Source: Trichopria drosophilae (lineage: Eukaryota; Arthropoda; Insecta; Hymenoptera; Diapriidae). Taken from it: 64,000 nt of DNA. Of this stretch, positions 23,241 through 35,909 are shown one piece after another; the first letter of the stretch is position 1; the number at the start of each line of letters is the position of its first letter. A program made the translations under genes and the position numbers. Below the pieces are notes generated by a model that made no database searches, was not told the origin of the DNA, and worked only from the letters and a program-made list of their open reading frames with translations. The stretch covers positions 35,407 to 99,406 of the forward strand of contig JAQOWT010000025.1 in the NCBI GenBank assembly GCA_030407085.1, in the 5' to 3' direction.

Positions 23241-26200
23241 ATATGAAACTTGTATGAAATATTACAGATAACTTCAAAATTAGATATAAAATTTTTAGAT
23301 AAATCCGGTAGACATGTTTTGTACTAAGATGATGGATAATAAAAAAAATCGTAATAATAATATAATCTAAAAATGTCCAGTTCATGAAAATTGCTGTAAA
23401 CATTTTTTTTATTACTGACAATTTTTGAAAATTATTGTAAGTAATAAGTACATGTATCTAAATTTGGATAAATAGAACATGTAGAGTAATAAAAACTGAT
23501 CGAGATAATTAACTTAAGAAGGTCGCCGAATTGTATACGTTTCCATACAATTTAAGGGTTTTAATTGTTGCTACTAAAATTAAATCGACAATTGACATAT
23601 GAAATAAACTCAGGCCAAACTTTATATGTGGTTATAAATGTACCAGAAAGGAAATTTTATATGAATTTTTTCAGAATTTGTATTAAAAGTTGATATAAAA
23701 ATTAAATTCTTTGAAACGAGTTTTGAATGATTTTCGTTAATAATTCGAAAAAGACATTTTTATATAATTAAATAATTAAGTTTTTATATTAAATATTTTA
23801 CGTTTAAAAATAATGTTATTTATAAAAGTAAATGTCGACATTTTTATCGAAAAAAAAAGATTCTGCAATATTTCATACAAATGTTATTTAAATGGTCCAA
23901 AGTACATCATTTACATCGTCTAAACACACGAAAATAGTTAAGAGCAAAGAGAAAAATAGGAAAAAATAGTTGCCAATTTAGCGTGATTTGCCCCATATGC
24001 AAACATATAATAAAGAAACATAGAGAACTTACAGGAAAAAGCTGCTATATTCCTTCGGAAAGATGCTTACAATGATCTTAGTTTGCAGCTTCCGTTCTAA
24101 ATAAGAACAAAATATTAAAATGTTAGAAATTCAAGTAAATTTTATTTAATACCACAGCGATTCAGAATATCTACATGCAGAAAAACAAATATGTTAAAAT
24201 CTAAAACTTTTGGGTTTCTTATGTGAAGTGTTCTTCAATTTTTTCCGCAAACTTGTTTACAACCTATAAACATAAAAGAATTAATTAATTTGGCATATAT
24301 TATAACCTTTACACGTTGGCAACAATCATTGAAATCAATAAAAGGGCTAAATTACAACTAAGGAAAATGATCTCTCTAATATTATAATTTAAAATTATTG
24401 TATATTGACATCAATTAGTAGGTAATGGTTTAACAACGCTCTCCAAGTCAAGAAATGTACACTGAAAACGTTAAAAGATTTATATTTTTCGTAAATACAC
24501 TGTGAGTATGTCTTGGGTATTCATCATAATAGGTAAATTGAGTAAACGAAATTGGATACCAAGCTAGGAACTGCAGTTGACGATTACCCAAAGTCAAATT
24601 TACAAGCTACACATAGTAATTGGTAAGTAACGTTGTCCTGTACAAAATTAGTCCAAATTGACCCGAACGCAAATAAGGTTTCGAATCGAAGCCAGTTAGG
24701 TATCAGTTAGAAATGAATAGTTCTTCACTTGATTACTCAGAACTGTTATTGGCTAACTATTCAGGATAACATCCCACAGAAGATAGAATCACTTAGATTG
24801 GAGTAATATCGGATCAAATACCAGTATTCTTTCGAGTTCTTTTATAAATGTGAGGTACATTCGCTGTTATGCAATAACAAAACTCGAAACAGTTTGTACT
24901 ACAATTTGGATTTCGATTTTTTGGATCGTTGATTCCGAGTTGGAGGGCATTTTAGTTGTATTGAAAATAGCGGATGTACTATGTAGATATGTGCGATCTT
25001 CACACATTCATCGTATATCTGAATTAATAAAATTTATATGAGACGAAACATCGCATATTATAGGACGCTTGATTTATTCGTAAATATCGGAATTTTATCT
25101 GACTAGAAATAGTTAATATAATTGGAATATGACTTGAACAAAAAGAAAAATGTACCAAGCGCTGAATTATTAACTCACTTAACCCATTAAGTCCTGAATG
25201 TCGTCAAATCTCTACGCATTTTCACCCAATTTATTTGAACGCTACCTGTAGCAAAAAAAAAGTTAGATACACGATATCCGATGTAAGAATTCGTGTTCTT
25301 TCATATTATGATCTCAGAATTTGTATGAAACCAATGTTTAAAAAGTTATAAGTAATTTATTGCAAAAAAATTCCATTTTTTCAACTAAGAAAATTTTTAG
25401 ATCTAAAATTTCTATATGATATCGGTTATATACACATCCCGTACCATGTAGAAAAGCGTTTTCGAGCCCTAAACTTGAAGCTAACAATTGAACATGGCGT
25501 TTCTCAAAATGGCGTCCGAAATGAAACTTTTTTTGAAAATCTTATCTAGGCGTCAAAAAATGCACTACTTGCAATACACACCAATGTGTACTTTGTTTCA
25601 CTTCAAATCACGTTAAATGACTCACTCTTTCGAAAAATATATAAACATTAATATAAAGAAAAAACAAACTAAAATATGTAAAATCGTTCACAAAAGGTCA
25701 AAGAGAAAAATATGACTGGAATAGCATTAAACTATTATATAAAACGAAAACAAATGATATTAAAATCAATTCTCTGCCTAAGTAAACGAAAAACTACACA
25801 TTGATGTATGTTTTTATTTTTGTTTTTAAATAAAACCGACATATTGTACATTCAATGTACGTAAAAACATTTACATTAATATCATTTTTTATTTAAAGTT
25901 CAAGGCAGATATTTTAAAATAAATAAAAATATTGAAGTTGATTTTTTTCAAAAGAATATCCGCCGATTTTTTTCATTGCTGTCTTAAAAGAAATCTTGCA
26001 AATTATAGATTTAAACCATTCAAAAACATTTGCAGTAATACAACGTTTGATATAAAATTAGTTGAGGATCACCGTGTGTCCGTTATGAATTTGATCTATA
26101 TACGCCATTTTGTATTTTCAAACTTCAAAATCAAATTCGTCGTCAATGGCCTCGAAAATAGTTATTTGAAATCTATAATACACAACTTCACAATAATTTG

Positions 26201-29042
26201 TACATAATAAAATTGCATCTTTTCAATGAATGAATTAATATACATCAGGACTCTTATATTTAGTTTGTGTAAGAAAGGTTGCATTAAGTATGGTGACTGA
26301 TATTTTAATCGTCCGAATTTATTTAAGTAGGATTTTTCTGTGGTTGTCTTACTTGGTAATTGCCAAATAACATGGTCGGGGTCCTCTTTTTAGGCGCAGG
26401 GCTTATTTTTGGGGTCTGCAATGACGTCAACGTGTTCTAAAGCTCGCAAAATGGTAATGGTTGAATCTGGTTCCGTTCATAAACGTAATGAATTTCCGAG
26501 GTAGAGTTAGTTACTATACTTATTTGTTTCTAACCAATTAAGCGTTGGTCAACATATTTATACATTTACAACATATTTATTTGTCATGTTTTTGTAATAA
26601 AGTTTAAAATAATCAGTTTCTTTCGACCGAAGTACACCTGGTGGACTCGTCAGTTAGACGATCCTATGTTGTCGATAGAGGGAAACTGAACTCGTTATTA
26701 AAATATGATTTTTAATCCTATATACGTGACAGACAATTGAAAATTCAATCGAGCCTGTATTACAATATTTTAAACTTGTTATTCCTACATTTATCATACT
26801 TACGTGTTTGAAATCGACAGCCCATTGTCTATTTATTGTATTGTTTACCTTTTCGCATGAGAGACTGTTATACCCCTATTTCAAAAAAATGTCATTCATT
26901 CATTACAGAGTACAGTCGAAGAAATAAACGTCGTTGCTTTTTGCAAAGACCTACTTAATCAGTGTCTTTCATTGAAGCTAATGTACTAATGAACTCATGG
27001 ACCTTGTAATTCGCGACGGTTCTAACATTTTCGCGAAAATCATTTATCTGAATTGGATGACGAGACATAATTTTACATTTCACGATATTTTTTGTTTGTT
27101 ATTTCTTCTCAATTCGAGAATTGTAGTTATTACATATTGGTGTTGACTTTTGCAATGCTTGGGGAACCGTAGCAAATATATCATTCAGGATATTAGTCAA
27201 AACAAATTTTTCGAGTTAAAAATCTCTAATTAACTCTGATTTTGGAGTTATCATAATGTACAATTTAAAACTTATTTGATTCGTCTGAGGTATTAATTTA
27301 TTCCTGCGACTAATTCGCCAGCAATTAACAAAACATATATTATAATAGATAACATATTTCCTATGTCTATCAAATTGACTACTTCATCCAAACATGCATT
27401 CAGATCAAAAAGATAAAGTCTGAATTCCTTGGAGCAAACTCTCCTTCATTCGGTGACCAACTGCAAGTAATTTATTATTTTAAAAATGTCTATTCAGTTT
27501 TCATACTTTTTTTTCTATATTTATCAAATAATATTATTCGCATGTTTTATATGCTTATGTTTTATATAATTTTACTTTTTATTTCAATTTTATATCATTG
27601 AATGGCGAATGCTCACAGATAACAAAACCTCACAAGCTTTCTAACAAATTTTCAATGTTTAATTTGTAATACAATGTTTAACTGGTGTTTAATAAACATT
27701 CAAATCATTATAATACACATAGAAATACGGAAAAAGAATAATGGTTAAACAAGACGCAATTATGAAGATGTTTGTGCAAAGTATACCTGAAGAATTACAT
27801 ACGATATTGTCCGACTTAGTTGCTTTGCATCGTTTCGATTAAGCTAGCGTGGTTTGTTTACTATGTAAGCACACGTCATCATTCCTGGTAGGACAGTCCA
27901 AACACCGATCCAATACGTGAAATTCTATGTAGTCGCTAGGGAGTTGAGACTTCTACTACAGTTGTGTACAGTTGAAATAAATGAACGCACCGCAATAAGT
28001 GAGATATCGTTCTTTTTACATTTTACAACAAATTATAAAAGCAGTTAATAATCTTGATATCAGTGTTCATATAATTAATGTTATTGCAAAATATGTAGAG
28101 ATAATAAAGTATTATAATTGTTGTAAATCCATTACAAATTTCAACTAAAATGAATCGGTATACCCGCTACAATTTTATACTCGCTTAAAATTCTTTAGTA
28201 TTATTGAAAAATTCAATGGATATGTCAGTTACAGTACATAAACGATGTTTCCAACTGGTGAATCCTCTTCCATTTGCTTCAGACATTATTGTTGCTAAGT
28301 CGTAACTTTTTTTTTGTTTCCGAGTTTTCACCTTACTGGCTTTGGAATTATAAAAAACCTACATAATCTTAAAGTATAACTATCCCATTCCAATTACATT
28401 TGTTTAAATATCTGTTGATAAATCTTAATTTTATTAACTAGGATAAAATAAAGATTTTGACGTTAACATAGCCATTTCTTTCATAAACTCTTGTATCAAT
28501 TCGTTGGGTTCGTAGGGTTCACGAAATGGTTCTAGACAGTTTGTCAAAATTATATTAGAACCCTTACAGCACTAGAATCTAGATCCCTATATTTGGCCTT
28601 ATTTACTCACGATTTTATTCATAGACATTATATCGATGATTTATTAGGATCCAATATCTGCCTCCTGAAGTTTCGGATAATCAGAAGAATATTACATTCA
28701 TGATGCCTTCGTTAGGTGGATTGATGCCATCTTCAGAATAACTGTGAAATAAACATTGCAAAAATGTTAACAAAATTAAAAAATTATAACAATAATTCAT
28801 GTGTTTCTATTTGTATAACGGTGGGAAAAGGCAGAGGGGAGATGCAATCCTCTCTATTTATAGTGCATCCAATTCAATGGTTTTGTGAATGGAATGCATT
28901 TATGTACAAATTATGAAGTTTGAATCGAATATTGTTAAGACTCATCTATATCTATATATGGAGGTTAAAGGTTTCATGTTTATAGTGGGTATCATTTCGT
29001 ATCGTAAAATCTTAAATTTAATATTTAGTACTGAACTTTCCT
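23241..29042. other. Long AT-rich stretch, no gene supported
   Basis: About 5.8 kb. 25185 onward begins TTAACCCATTAAGTCC, reminiscent of a TTAA-targeted MITE end, but no confident partner was found. 27840-28030 has LTR-like character (AATAAA near its 3' end) without defined ends. Several 60-90-codon ORFs lack motifs. Confidence 0.4.
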
Positions 29043-29150
29043 GGTAGAAATGAAAACATTTTTTGTACAATTCTTGTATAACGTTCTTATTTACCTTGTT
29101 AAAGGTATAGAGGAAATGGCCAGTCTAAGAAAAAATTGATAAATTTCTAC
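29043..29150 (+). mobile_element. 109-bp MITE-like repeat, copy 3
   Basis: Starts GGTAGAAATGAAAACATTTT and matches copy 2 along its length with several substitutions. The right end is degraded (TTTCTACAATGG), so this copy is older or damaged. Confidence 0.7.
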
Positions 29151-29269
29151 AATGGTTACTATATGTACATTAGATTAAATCATTGTTATTGTACTAACAT
29201 ATTGTAAATAATCGGTAAAGTACATTATTAGAATCTAATCTTTACCGACTGTTAGTAATTTTTCTAAAT

Positions 29270-29794
29270 CTTAAGTGAATTTGATTATCCTATTATTGAT
29301 GTCTTTTACTTTATTTAAACTATTAAAAGTGTTGAGTACATATTCCTCTTTGCCTACGGGGTAGGATAAAATGTCATTTATATAGCGTAGATATAACGGA
29401 AGTCTGATGCTTAGTTTATTTCACAAAATGTTTTCTGTGAATTCCCTAACTATATTAGATACCGCAGGGGATAATGGGGAACCTATATATCTTGGTTATA
29501 GAATCGGTTATGAAAAAAAAATTATTGTTATGAAGTACTAGTTGCGGACGATTTTAAAATTCGTCTTTCAGTAATGTCGTACATTAGATATTTCAAGCCA
29601 TTTTATACCAATTATTAGCGGTACAATATTTATTGAGATGTTGATGAATAACGAAGTGACATCGAGAGACATAATTTATATGATCCCTTAGGTATCTTGA
29701 TTGTCTGTAGTTTTTTGTCTACATTTCCAACTATCCTTGGCATAGAATGATGTCTTTCCCCGATGATATTTAAAATGTTTGTAAAAAATGTAGC
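29270..29794 (-). pseudogene. Penelope-like reverse transcriptase, fragment 1 (palm domain)
   Basis: Read on the minus strand, with several stops and frame changes, the order is ATFFTNIL, SLDVTSLFINI, GSPLSPAVSNIV, then LYLRYINDIL and LNTFNSLN. This matches the Penelope-like element reverse transcriptase pattern (SLDV.SLFTNI ... G.P.SP..A.. ... RYVDDI). The catalytic D-D motif is changed to IND at the YVDD position. The fragment continues across the MITE at 29797-30531 into 30534-30690. It is dead; upstream and downstream parts, including any GIY-YIG endonuclease, are missing. Confidence 0.6.
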
Positions 29795-29796
29795 TA

Positions 29797-30531
29797 CACG
29801 GAGAAAAAATGCCCAGAATTTTTGTACGGAAATGTCCTGAAAAATTACCGTGCTGTCCCATAAACGCAGTGCATGTTGTTGGCAAAGTAAAATTTACATT
29901 GCTATGCTGAATTTTTCCAAAGTAACATATAAAATTTCGGATCAAGAGCACAGTAAAAATTCCTGTGCTACAATACAGCAAAAAAGTCACACCTCATTTT
30001 ATTGCAAAAATGACGAAAAAGAAGTTTTTATACTTACACTGCCTTCACATATATAAATTCGCCAAACTTGTTCAAAAGAAATTACCGCAACGAGAACAAA
30101 AACAGTTAATCACAAACCACTCGGTTCGGACCAGTTCAGACCCGTACGTCGGACTACTCGGCCGCCATATTGGTGCTGTTTTGTTTTCACCGCAGTTAGA
30201 CTCGGTATCATTCGGATATGATCGGCAACTTTCGCTTCCACTTCGAGAAGTGGCATAGTAAAAATAATGAAGCAACATATTATAAATTCTTTAAATATTG
30301 GGGATTATTTGACTTGCACTAACTTAAAAATTCAATGTTCTGTAAATTTTACCGTGCTACACTAAACATTTCAACTAGCTCGTACATAAAAATATGTAGC
30401 CGTTATTGCAAATATTACTGTCCAGAAAAGCAATATTTCTTGTCTGTTGCTATAAATATTTCCGAAAAATCAAGTTGCACCCGTTTTCAGGTGACTAGCA
30501 CGGTAATTTTTCAGGAAATTTTTTCTCCGTG
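29797..30531. mobile_element. 735-bp TIR element (CACGGAG ends) inside the Penelope-like fragment
   Basis: The ends read TA-CACGGAGAAAAAAT and ATTTTTTCTCCGTG-TA (TA at 29795-29796 and 30532-30533). An inner word, CCTGAAAAATTACCGTGCT, is also inverted at both ends; the left side carries about 23 extra bases between the two blocks. No transposase ORF. Removing the element and one TA restores the reading order of the flanking reverse-transcriptase fragments, confirming the borders. Confidence 0.8.
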
Positions 30532-30533
30532 TA

Positions 30534-30690
30534 GTTTATAAGTTACCGAATTTATTGTAGAAACAATTATTCTCAATGGGATGTCCTTTTTATGTATTTT
30601 ATGCAGCCCATATGCTCTAGGGATAACTCCTTTGTATGATTTTAGGGTTTTCACTAACAATGATTTAATTATTTTCGTGTTCACAAACAC
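30534..30690 (-). pseudogene. Penelope-like reverse transcriptase, fragment 2 (fingers)
   Basis: The minus-strand frame reads SLLVKTLKSYKGVIPRAYG, then LHKIHKKDIPLRIIVS and INSVTYKL up to the MITE border. The PR.YGL.KIHK...PLR.IVS.I.S.TY order is diagnostic of Penelope-like elements. It joins fragment 1 across the MITE. The right border near 30690 meets a LINE fragment on the other strand. Confidence 0.65.
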
Positions 30691-30777
30691 ATATTGTTAA
30701 ATTGGCCTTGATCAACGCGTTGATTGTGTCGCACTTAGACTTTGGCTGCCTGTTATTTTCCGACGCATCGGCTTATC
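30690..30777 (+). pseudogene. LINE reverse transcriptase, left part
   Basis: The plus strand encodes LALINALIVSHLDFGCLLFS and then DASAYL, the thumb-region pattern of Jockey/CR1-type LINEs (L..SLI..HLDY...V..D....L). The frame stops being LINE-like at the TA of the 3.3-kb insertion and resumes at 34073. The 5' end is truncated near 30690, as is usual for LINE copies. Confidence 0.6.
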
Positions 30778-31146
30778 TACACGGAAAAATTTTTGTGTTG
30801 GCAGCCGTACTATTCAACTTACGGCGGCGCTACGATTGATTTAGGAGAAACGTCAAGCGACTTTTCGGCAGGGAGACGTCCGAAATTTTTCGGACCGCTG
30901 CCAGCCGAAAACTGTTGGAGCGCGAGGATCCGAAAAATAGTAACTGAGCCAGTCGACACACTACATACATCGTGGAATATATGATTGGCAGTATATATAG
31001 ATATACGGCCCGCGGTACTATGCGAGTATTTTAAACTCGGCTCTGATTTTGTTAAATATTCTTGATTTAATTTCATGGGTTAATGTATATACTCGAACAA
31101 AGTTTTGAAGATACCCTACTGAAAATTGTCATATGATATATCATAC

Positions 31147-31352
31147 ACTGAAAAAAAATTGTATATTCAAGTAAATACTTATTTGAATAGTAGAAGGTAA
31201 ATATTTACTTGAATTAAGAAAATGTTTTCTTATATTTAGGAAATATTAGTAAATCTTATTTCACTTAAGAAAAGATTTTCTTAAGTCAAGTAAATATTTA
31301 CTTGCAACTATTCAAATAAATATTTACTTGAATATAAAATTTTTTTTTCAGT
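31147..31352. mobile_element. 206-bp MITE with about 45-bp terminal inverted repeats
   Basis: Left ACTGAAAAAAAATTGTATAT through TATTTGAATAG; the right end is its inverse ending TTTTTTTTCAGT. About 45 bases pair with few mismatches. The flanks on both sides are the palindromic words CATATGATATATCAT and CATATGACATGTCATGACAT, so it is nested in another AT palindrome. Confidence 0.75.
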
Positions 31353-31440
31353 ATATGACATATCATATGATATATCATATGACATGTCATGACATTTGAA
31401 TTGTCACATAGTATATAATGTGCATGTCATATGTTATATA

Positions 31441-31760
31441 AAACTTAAAATCTTGTGTCGAGGGAGATTTTCCTATCGAAACAAAATTTTAGTGCAAAAA
31501 CCTTCTTGCGATGGTAGTTTTGCCAACGAAACAAGATTATATACTTAAAACCTTGTGTCAAAGGAGGTTTTCCTATTGAAACAAGAGCTTAGTCCAAAAA
31601 CTTTCTTTAGATGGTAGTTTTACCAACGAAACAAGATTTTAAACTTGAAATCTTGTGTCGTGGAGATTTTCCAGTCGAAACAGGATTTTAGTCCAAAAAC
31701 CTTCATCCGGTGAGAGTTTTAATATGGAAATATGATTTTAGGTATAAAACCTTTACGAGA
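31441..31760 (+). repeat. Tandem repeat, 100-bp period (two about 50-bp subunits)
   Basis: CTTGTGTC begins at 31452, 31552 and 31652, an exact 100-bp period. Each period has two related halves containing GAAACAAGATTTTA-like words. A fourth, degenerate period runs to about 31760. Confidence 0.85.
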
Positions 31761-31792
31761 ATAAAACTTTTAGAGTATGATATATCACATCT

Positions 31793-33800
31793 GAAGCTAG
31801 TTTCTACAAGTTTCTATAGGATCAAAACATATCCAGACATATGGTTGTAGACAAATTTAAAGCAAGAATTACATTTTTGGTCTTGCTTACCTTCTTGCTT
31901 ACATATCCAAAAAGTCCTATAGTCGGCGTTGAATTTCTTATTATTTTATTTTACACTTTTATATAAGATAACTTCAACCAATCGGTTGGAAATAAATTCC
32001 TTGAAGTTTGTTATAGTAACAAGTATCAAAATACATCGTTTAAGAATAATATACGTCAAGAATTACATTTTTGGTTCTAGCATTGAACCAGTTACTTTTT
32101 ATCAATACCGTTCGAAGAGAGCATTCGCTTTACTAATTAATGAAATTTATTTCTGGTAGTTTACCACAAATATGGTTTTAAAATGTGTGTTTTAATACGA
32201 ATGGTTTATATGTGATCACTGCACAGTACAATTTTAACTATTTGCTTATACTGTACAGAAAGTAGAGCCGGCGTTCAATATCTTATTATTTTGTTTCGAG
32301 GTTTTGAAGATGATAAATTCAACCAATCGGTCTGAAGCAAGTTTCTCCAAGTTTCTACGATCAAAACGTATCCAGAAATATGGCTATAGATAAATTTAAG
32401 GCAAGAATTACATTTTTGGTCTCAGCGTTGAACCAAATATTTTTTACCCTTAATATGCGAATTGAATATTCACTTTTCTAATGAATGAGATTAACATCTG
32501 ACATTTTACCACTAATGTAGTTTTAAAATGTGTCTTTGAACACAAATTGATTGTAAATGATCAATACCTAGTAAGATATTTGAACTATTTGCTTATAGTG
32601 TACAGAAAGTAGAGCCGGCGTTTAATTTCTTATTATTTTGTTTCGAGGTTTTGAAGATGATAACTTCAACCAATCGGTCTGAAGCAAGTTTCTCCAAGTT
32701 TCTAAGATCAAAACGTATCCAGAAATATGGCTATAGATAAATTTAAGGCAAGAATTACATTTTTGGTCTCAGCGTTGAACCAAATATTTGTTACCCTTAA
32801 TATGCGAATTGAATATTCACTTTTCTAATGAATTAGATGAATATCTGACATTTTACTACTAATGTAGTTTTAAAATGTGTCTTTGAACACAAATTGATTG
32901 TAAATGATCAATACGTAGTAAGATATTGGAACTATTTGCTTATACTGTACAGAAAGTAGAGCCGGCGTTTAATTTCTTATTATTGTGTTTCGAGGTTTTG
33001 AAGATGATAACTTCAACCATTCGGTCTGAAGCAAGTTTCTCCAAGTTTCTAAGATCAAAACGTATCCAGAAATATGGCTATAGATAAATTTAAGGCAAGA
33101 ATTACATTTTTGGTCTCAGCGTTGAACCAAATATTTTTACCATTAATATGCGAATTGAATATTCACTTTTCTAATGAATTAGATGAATATCTGACATTTT
33201 ACCACTACTGTAGTTTTAAAATGTGTCTTTGAATACAAATAGATTGTAAATGATCAATACGTAGTAAGATATTTGAACTATTTGCTTATACTGTACAGAA
33301 AGTAGAGCCGGGTTGAATTTCTTATTATTTTGTTTCGAGGTTTTGAAGATGATAAATTCATTGTAAATGATTACAACGCTGTCATATTTCATTGTATTGC
33401 TTACATATCCACAATGTACCAGTCGGCGTTGAATTTCTTATTATTTTGTTTTACATTTTTATATCACTTCAACCAATCGGTAGGAAACAAATTCCTTCAA
33501 GTTTGTGATCGCAAAAAGTATCAAGTAGGTATATTGTTTTAAAATAATTTATGTCAAGAATTACATTTTTGGTCTTAGCGTCGAACCAATTATTTTTTAT
33601 CAATAACATTTGAAGGCAGCATTCACTTTAATAATTTATGAGATTTATTTTTGATAGTTGTCCACAAATATAGTTTTAAAATGTGTGTTTAAATACAAAT
33701 TGAGTGTAAATGATTACTAAGCTGTCGTATTGAACTTTTTGTTTACATGCGCAAGTAGTCAGTTTCGGCGTTGAATTTCTTATTATATTTTCCAAATGAA
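31793..33800 (+). repeat. Satellite array, about 346-bp period
   Basis: The marker AGTAGAGCCGG begins at 32261, 32609, 32955 and 33301 (348, 346, 346 bp). Earlier and later units marked by TCGGCGTTGAATTTCTTATT at about 31922, 33421 and 33767 are more diverged, and one unit at 33301-33420 is truncated to about 120 bp. Central units are near-identical and edge units diverged, the usual pattern for unequal exchange. Confidence 0.9.
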
Positions 33801-34072
33801 AAATTGTGAACCATATGAATCACTCGACTCAACTGATTTCAACCGCATACGAAACACCTTGGAGCAAAACAACCCGATTGTTTGTGCCTCTCTCCTACTA
33901 CGTTTTCGGATGTTTGCGCGCTTCCTATCGGAGAGCCCCCCACCAATTTAGGAGAGCGTCCAAACGAATTTCGTCTGGCAGCGATCCGAAAATTCGTTTC
34001 GTAGAACGTCGTTTTTTCAGAGCTCACTCGGCTAAATTCGTGCAGGAGCCGAACGACTCCCCTTTCCGTGTA

Positions 34073-34754
34073 GTCACCAAACTTCGTCGCCTATTGAACT
34101 CGGCATTGCGGTTTGTTTACTGATTAAGAAGAGACCAATCCATGACACCATATTGGAAGAAAGCAAACTGGCTTACAATTGAGGATCGCCAGAAATATTA
34201 TCGTGATACACTCACCCATCAGGTACTTCATACGTCGCAGCCTAAATATATTCGGGATAGATTTATTCCATGTCAAACTTCCCAAAGACAGAGTGCTTGA
34301 TTGAACTCTACGTCTTTCTATCTTCCGACATGTCAAACAAATTATTTCTCAAATTCATTTTGGATAATGGAATAAGATCCTGGAATTTGTTACCATCCTG
34401 CCTTCGCACCACTCGATCTCAAGAAGCTTTTAAATCAGGCCTCATGTCACACTTAAAACGTCTTGTTTCCAATGCAACATAAATTGATTTAAACCATGTT
34501 AGCCTTTATCCAAATTGTTTGGTTTCTTCTTTTTTATAATTACTATGCGTTACTTTTATTACTTTTGATTGTATAAAACAGCGACTTGCGGCGATGGTCC
34601 ACCAGCGAGCGGGACTACCTAGATTATATGTTAAGTTTAGTTCAGTTTAGTTTTTAAGTTATGTTTGTTAACTCTTGTTAACTGTGATTTGTCCACGGAC
34701 CTAATGTCCAGGACAATAATAAATGGTATCAAATCAAATCAAATCAAATCAAAC
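34073..34754 (+). pseudogene. LINE 3' end: reverse transcriptase C-terminus, 3' UTR and tail
   Basis: The frame opens TKLRRLLNSALRFVY, passes a TGA at about 34121, then reads RRDQSMTPYW and LTIEDRQKYYRDTLTHQ. After a frameshift it ends NGIRSWNLLPSCLRTTRSQE. This is the conserved C-terminal signature of Jockey/CR1-type LINE reverse transcriptases (R..WN.LP...R....F...L). AATAAA at about 34718 and a terminal (ATCAA)n microsatellite at 34729-34754 mark the LINE 3' end. Stops and frameshifts show a dead, 5'-truncated copy. Confidence 0.75.
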
Positions 34755-35724
34755 TGTATGCTGGGTGGGTGCAAGCTTTTAAATATGCTCTCATGGAAAA
34801 AGTGCAAAAGCAGAAAGCGCTATTATGGACGTCAAATTAGACTGGCGTACTGATCATATTAATATGAATAATGATCATTCTTAAAATTCCTGATAAATTA
34901 CACTTTGAACTTTTCGATGCGTTTTGAAGAGTGCTTTAGTTTTTCGCGTTTTCTCTTTAGAGCAAGAGCTAACTTTTTTTTACGACTAATCACAACACTT
35001 TTCTGACTTTAGACTCCTCTATACTCTTTCTAGAATCTTCTTCGGAACAATATAACCATAACCTTGCAACATTCTATAGATTGCGCCGAGATGCAGGGTT
35101 GGAATGTAAAGATGACAGATTTCTTATTTTCTATTTGATGTTTATTTATTGTTAAATACGAATAATAAAATTAATTAGGGTCGCGATTCCACACTTAGCC
35201 TTGGGAACCGATGTCCACTTGCAGGGTAGGATGATTGCCGACATCGCAGCAAGTACACTCTTGTACCTTTCAAACTTAACCTATAATAGTACTCTTCGCT
35301 CCTAGGCAATAATGTTGAATTTTACGGATCGCAGAACCTCCAAACGAAGCCGTAAAATTTTACGGCCGAGGAGGCAAGACTGTTCTTTTATACACTGTTC
35401 GTAAAGTAGGCACTTTAATGACTGTTTTTAGTGCGGATGTCAGTCCGTAAAATTGCACTTTACAGACTAAAAAGAATTTGCTTTACGGACACTTGTATCA
35501 TAAAACTTATATTCAGTTTCCGGGTTGAAATATACCAATCTATAATCGACCCACCCTGGCAAATTTTCCGACATTGGGACTATCCTTCCGTAAAAATGCG
35601 ACCTAACCGCCCTTAATTTGAAGACATCACTAGCAGGTCTTCTTGACATACCTATTCGATATATTCTATTTCAAATATTGAACTTTCTTAAACGCTATTT
35701 CATATATGGATATACGAATATTAA
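34755..35724. other. No gene seen; CGTAAAATT-rich patch
   Basis: 35310-35600 has several direct and inverted CGTAAAATT/AATTTTACG words, including CCGTAAAATTTTACGG, which suggests an undetermined small palindromic repeat. The rest is AT-rich. Confidence 0.4.
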
Positions 35725-35900
35725 ACATAATAATAATAATAATAATAAATTGTTTTTATTGGCATTCTCCAAATACATATAGAAACATAAGAAACAATCA
35801 AAGACAGATGAGCGCCAAAAGGCGAGCCACAGTCTAACGGTGTTTTACAGACTGATATAATATAGTAATCTATTTAATTTTTGATAATATAAACATAACA
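35725..35900 (-). mobile_element. LINE 3' UTR remnant with (TTA)n tail
   Basis: On the minus strand the sequence ends GCCAATAAAAACAATTTATT followed by TTATTATTATTATT. An AATAAA just before a short trinucleotide tail is typical of I/Jockey-type LINE 3' ends. No coding portion remains. Confidence 0.5.
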
Positions 35901-35909
35901 TCAACATTA

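Larger units (their letters stand above)
30780..34070. mobile_element. 3.3-kb TIR element carrying a MITE and two satellite arrays
   Basis: The ends are TA-CACGGAAAAATTTTTGTG (TA 30778-30779) and inverted CCCCTTTCCGTG-TA (TA 34071-34072). Inside the ends, the first about 250 bp and last about 250 bp are diverged inverted copies sharing for example CGGA(C/T)CGCTGCCAG followed by CGAAA. The interior holds a 206-bp MITE (31147-31352), a 100-bp-period array and a 346-bp-period array, with no transposase. The LINE frame continues exactly across the element when one TA is removed, which fixes the borders. TIR tips match those of the 7.5-kb, 29.8-kb and array MITEs. Confidence 0.75.

Noticed and set aside
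25185..26270. TTAACCCATTAAGTCC end suggesting a TTAA MITE of about 1.1 kb
   Set aside because: The proposed right end (CATCAGGACTCTTATAT) matches too poorly to support the pairing.
27741..28030. Short ORF (MVKQDAIMKMFVQSIPEELH...) followed by LTR-like sequence
   Set aside because: It suggests a copia-like fragment, but no LTR ends, target duplication or second motif could be found.
28434..28571. 45-codon minus-strand terminal-exon-like ORF (contains EPFREPYEPNELIQEF) with adjacent AATAAA
   Set aside because: The only acceptor coincides with an in-frame stop and no other exon is visible; chance is likely.
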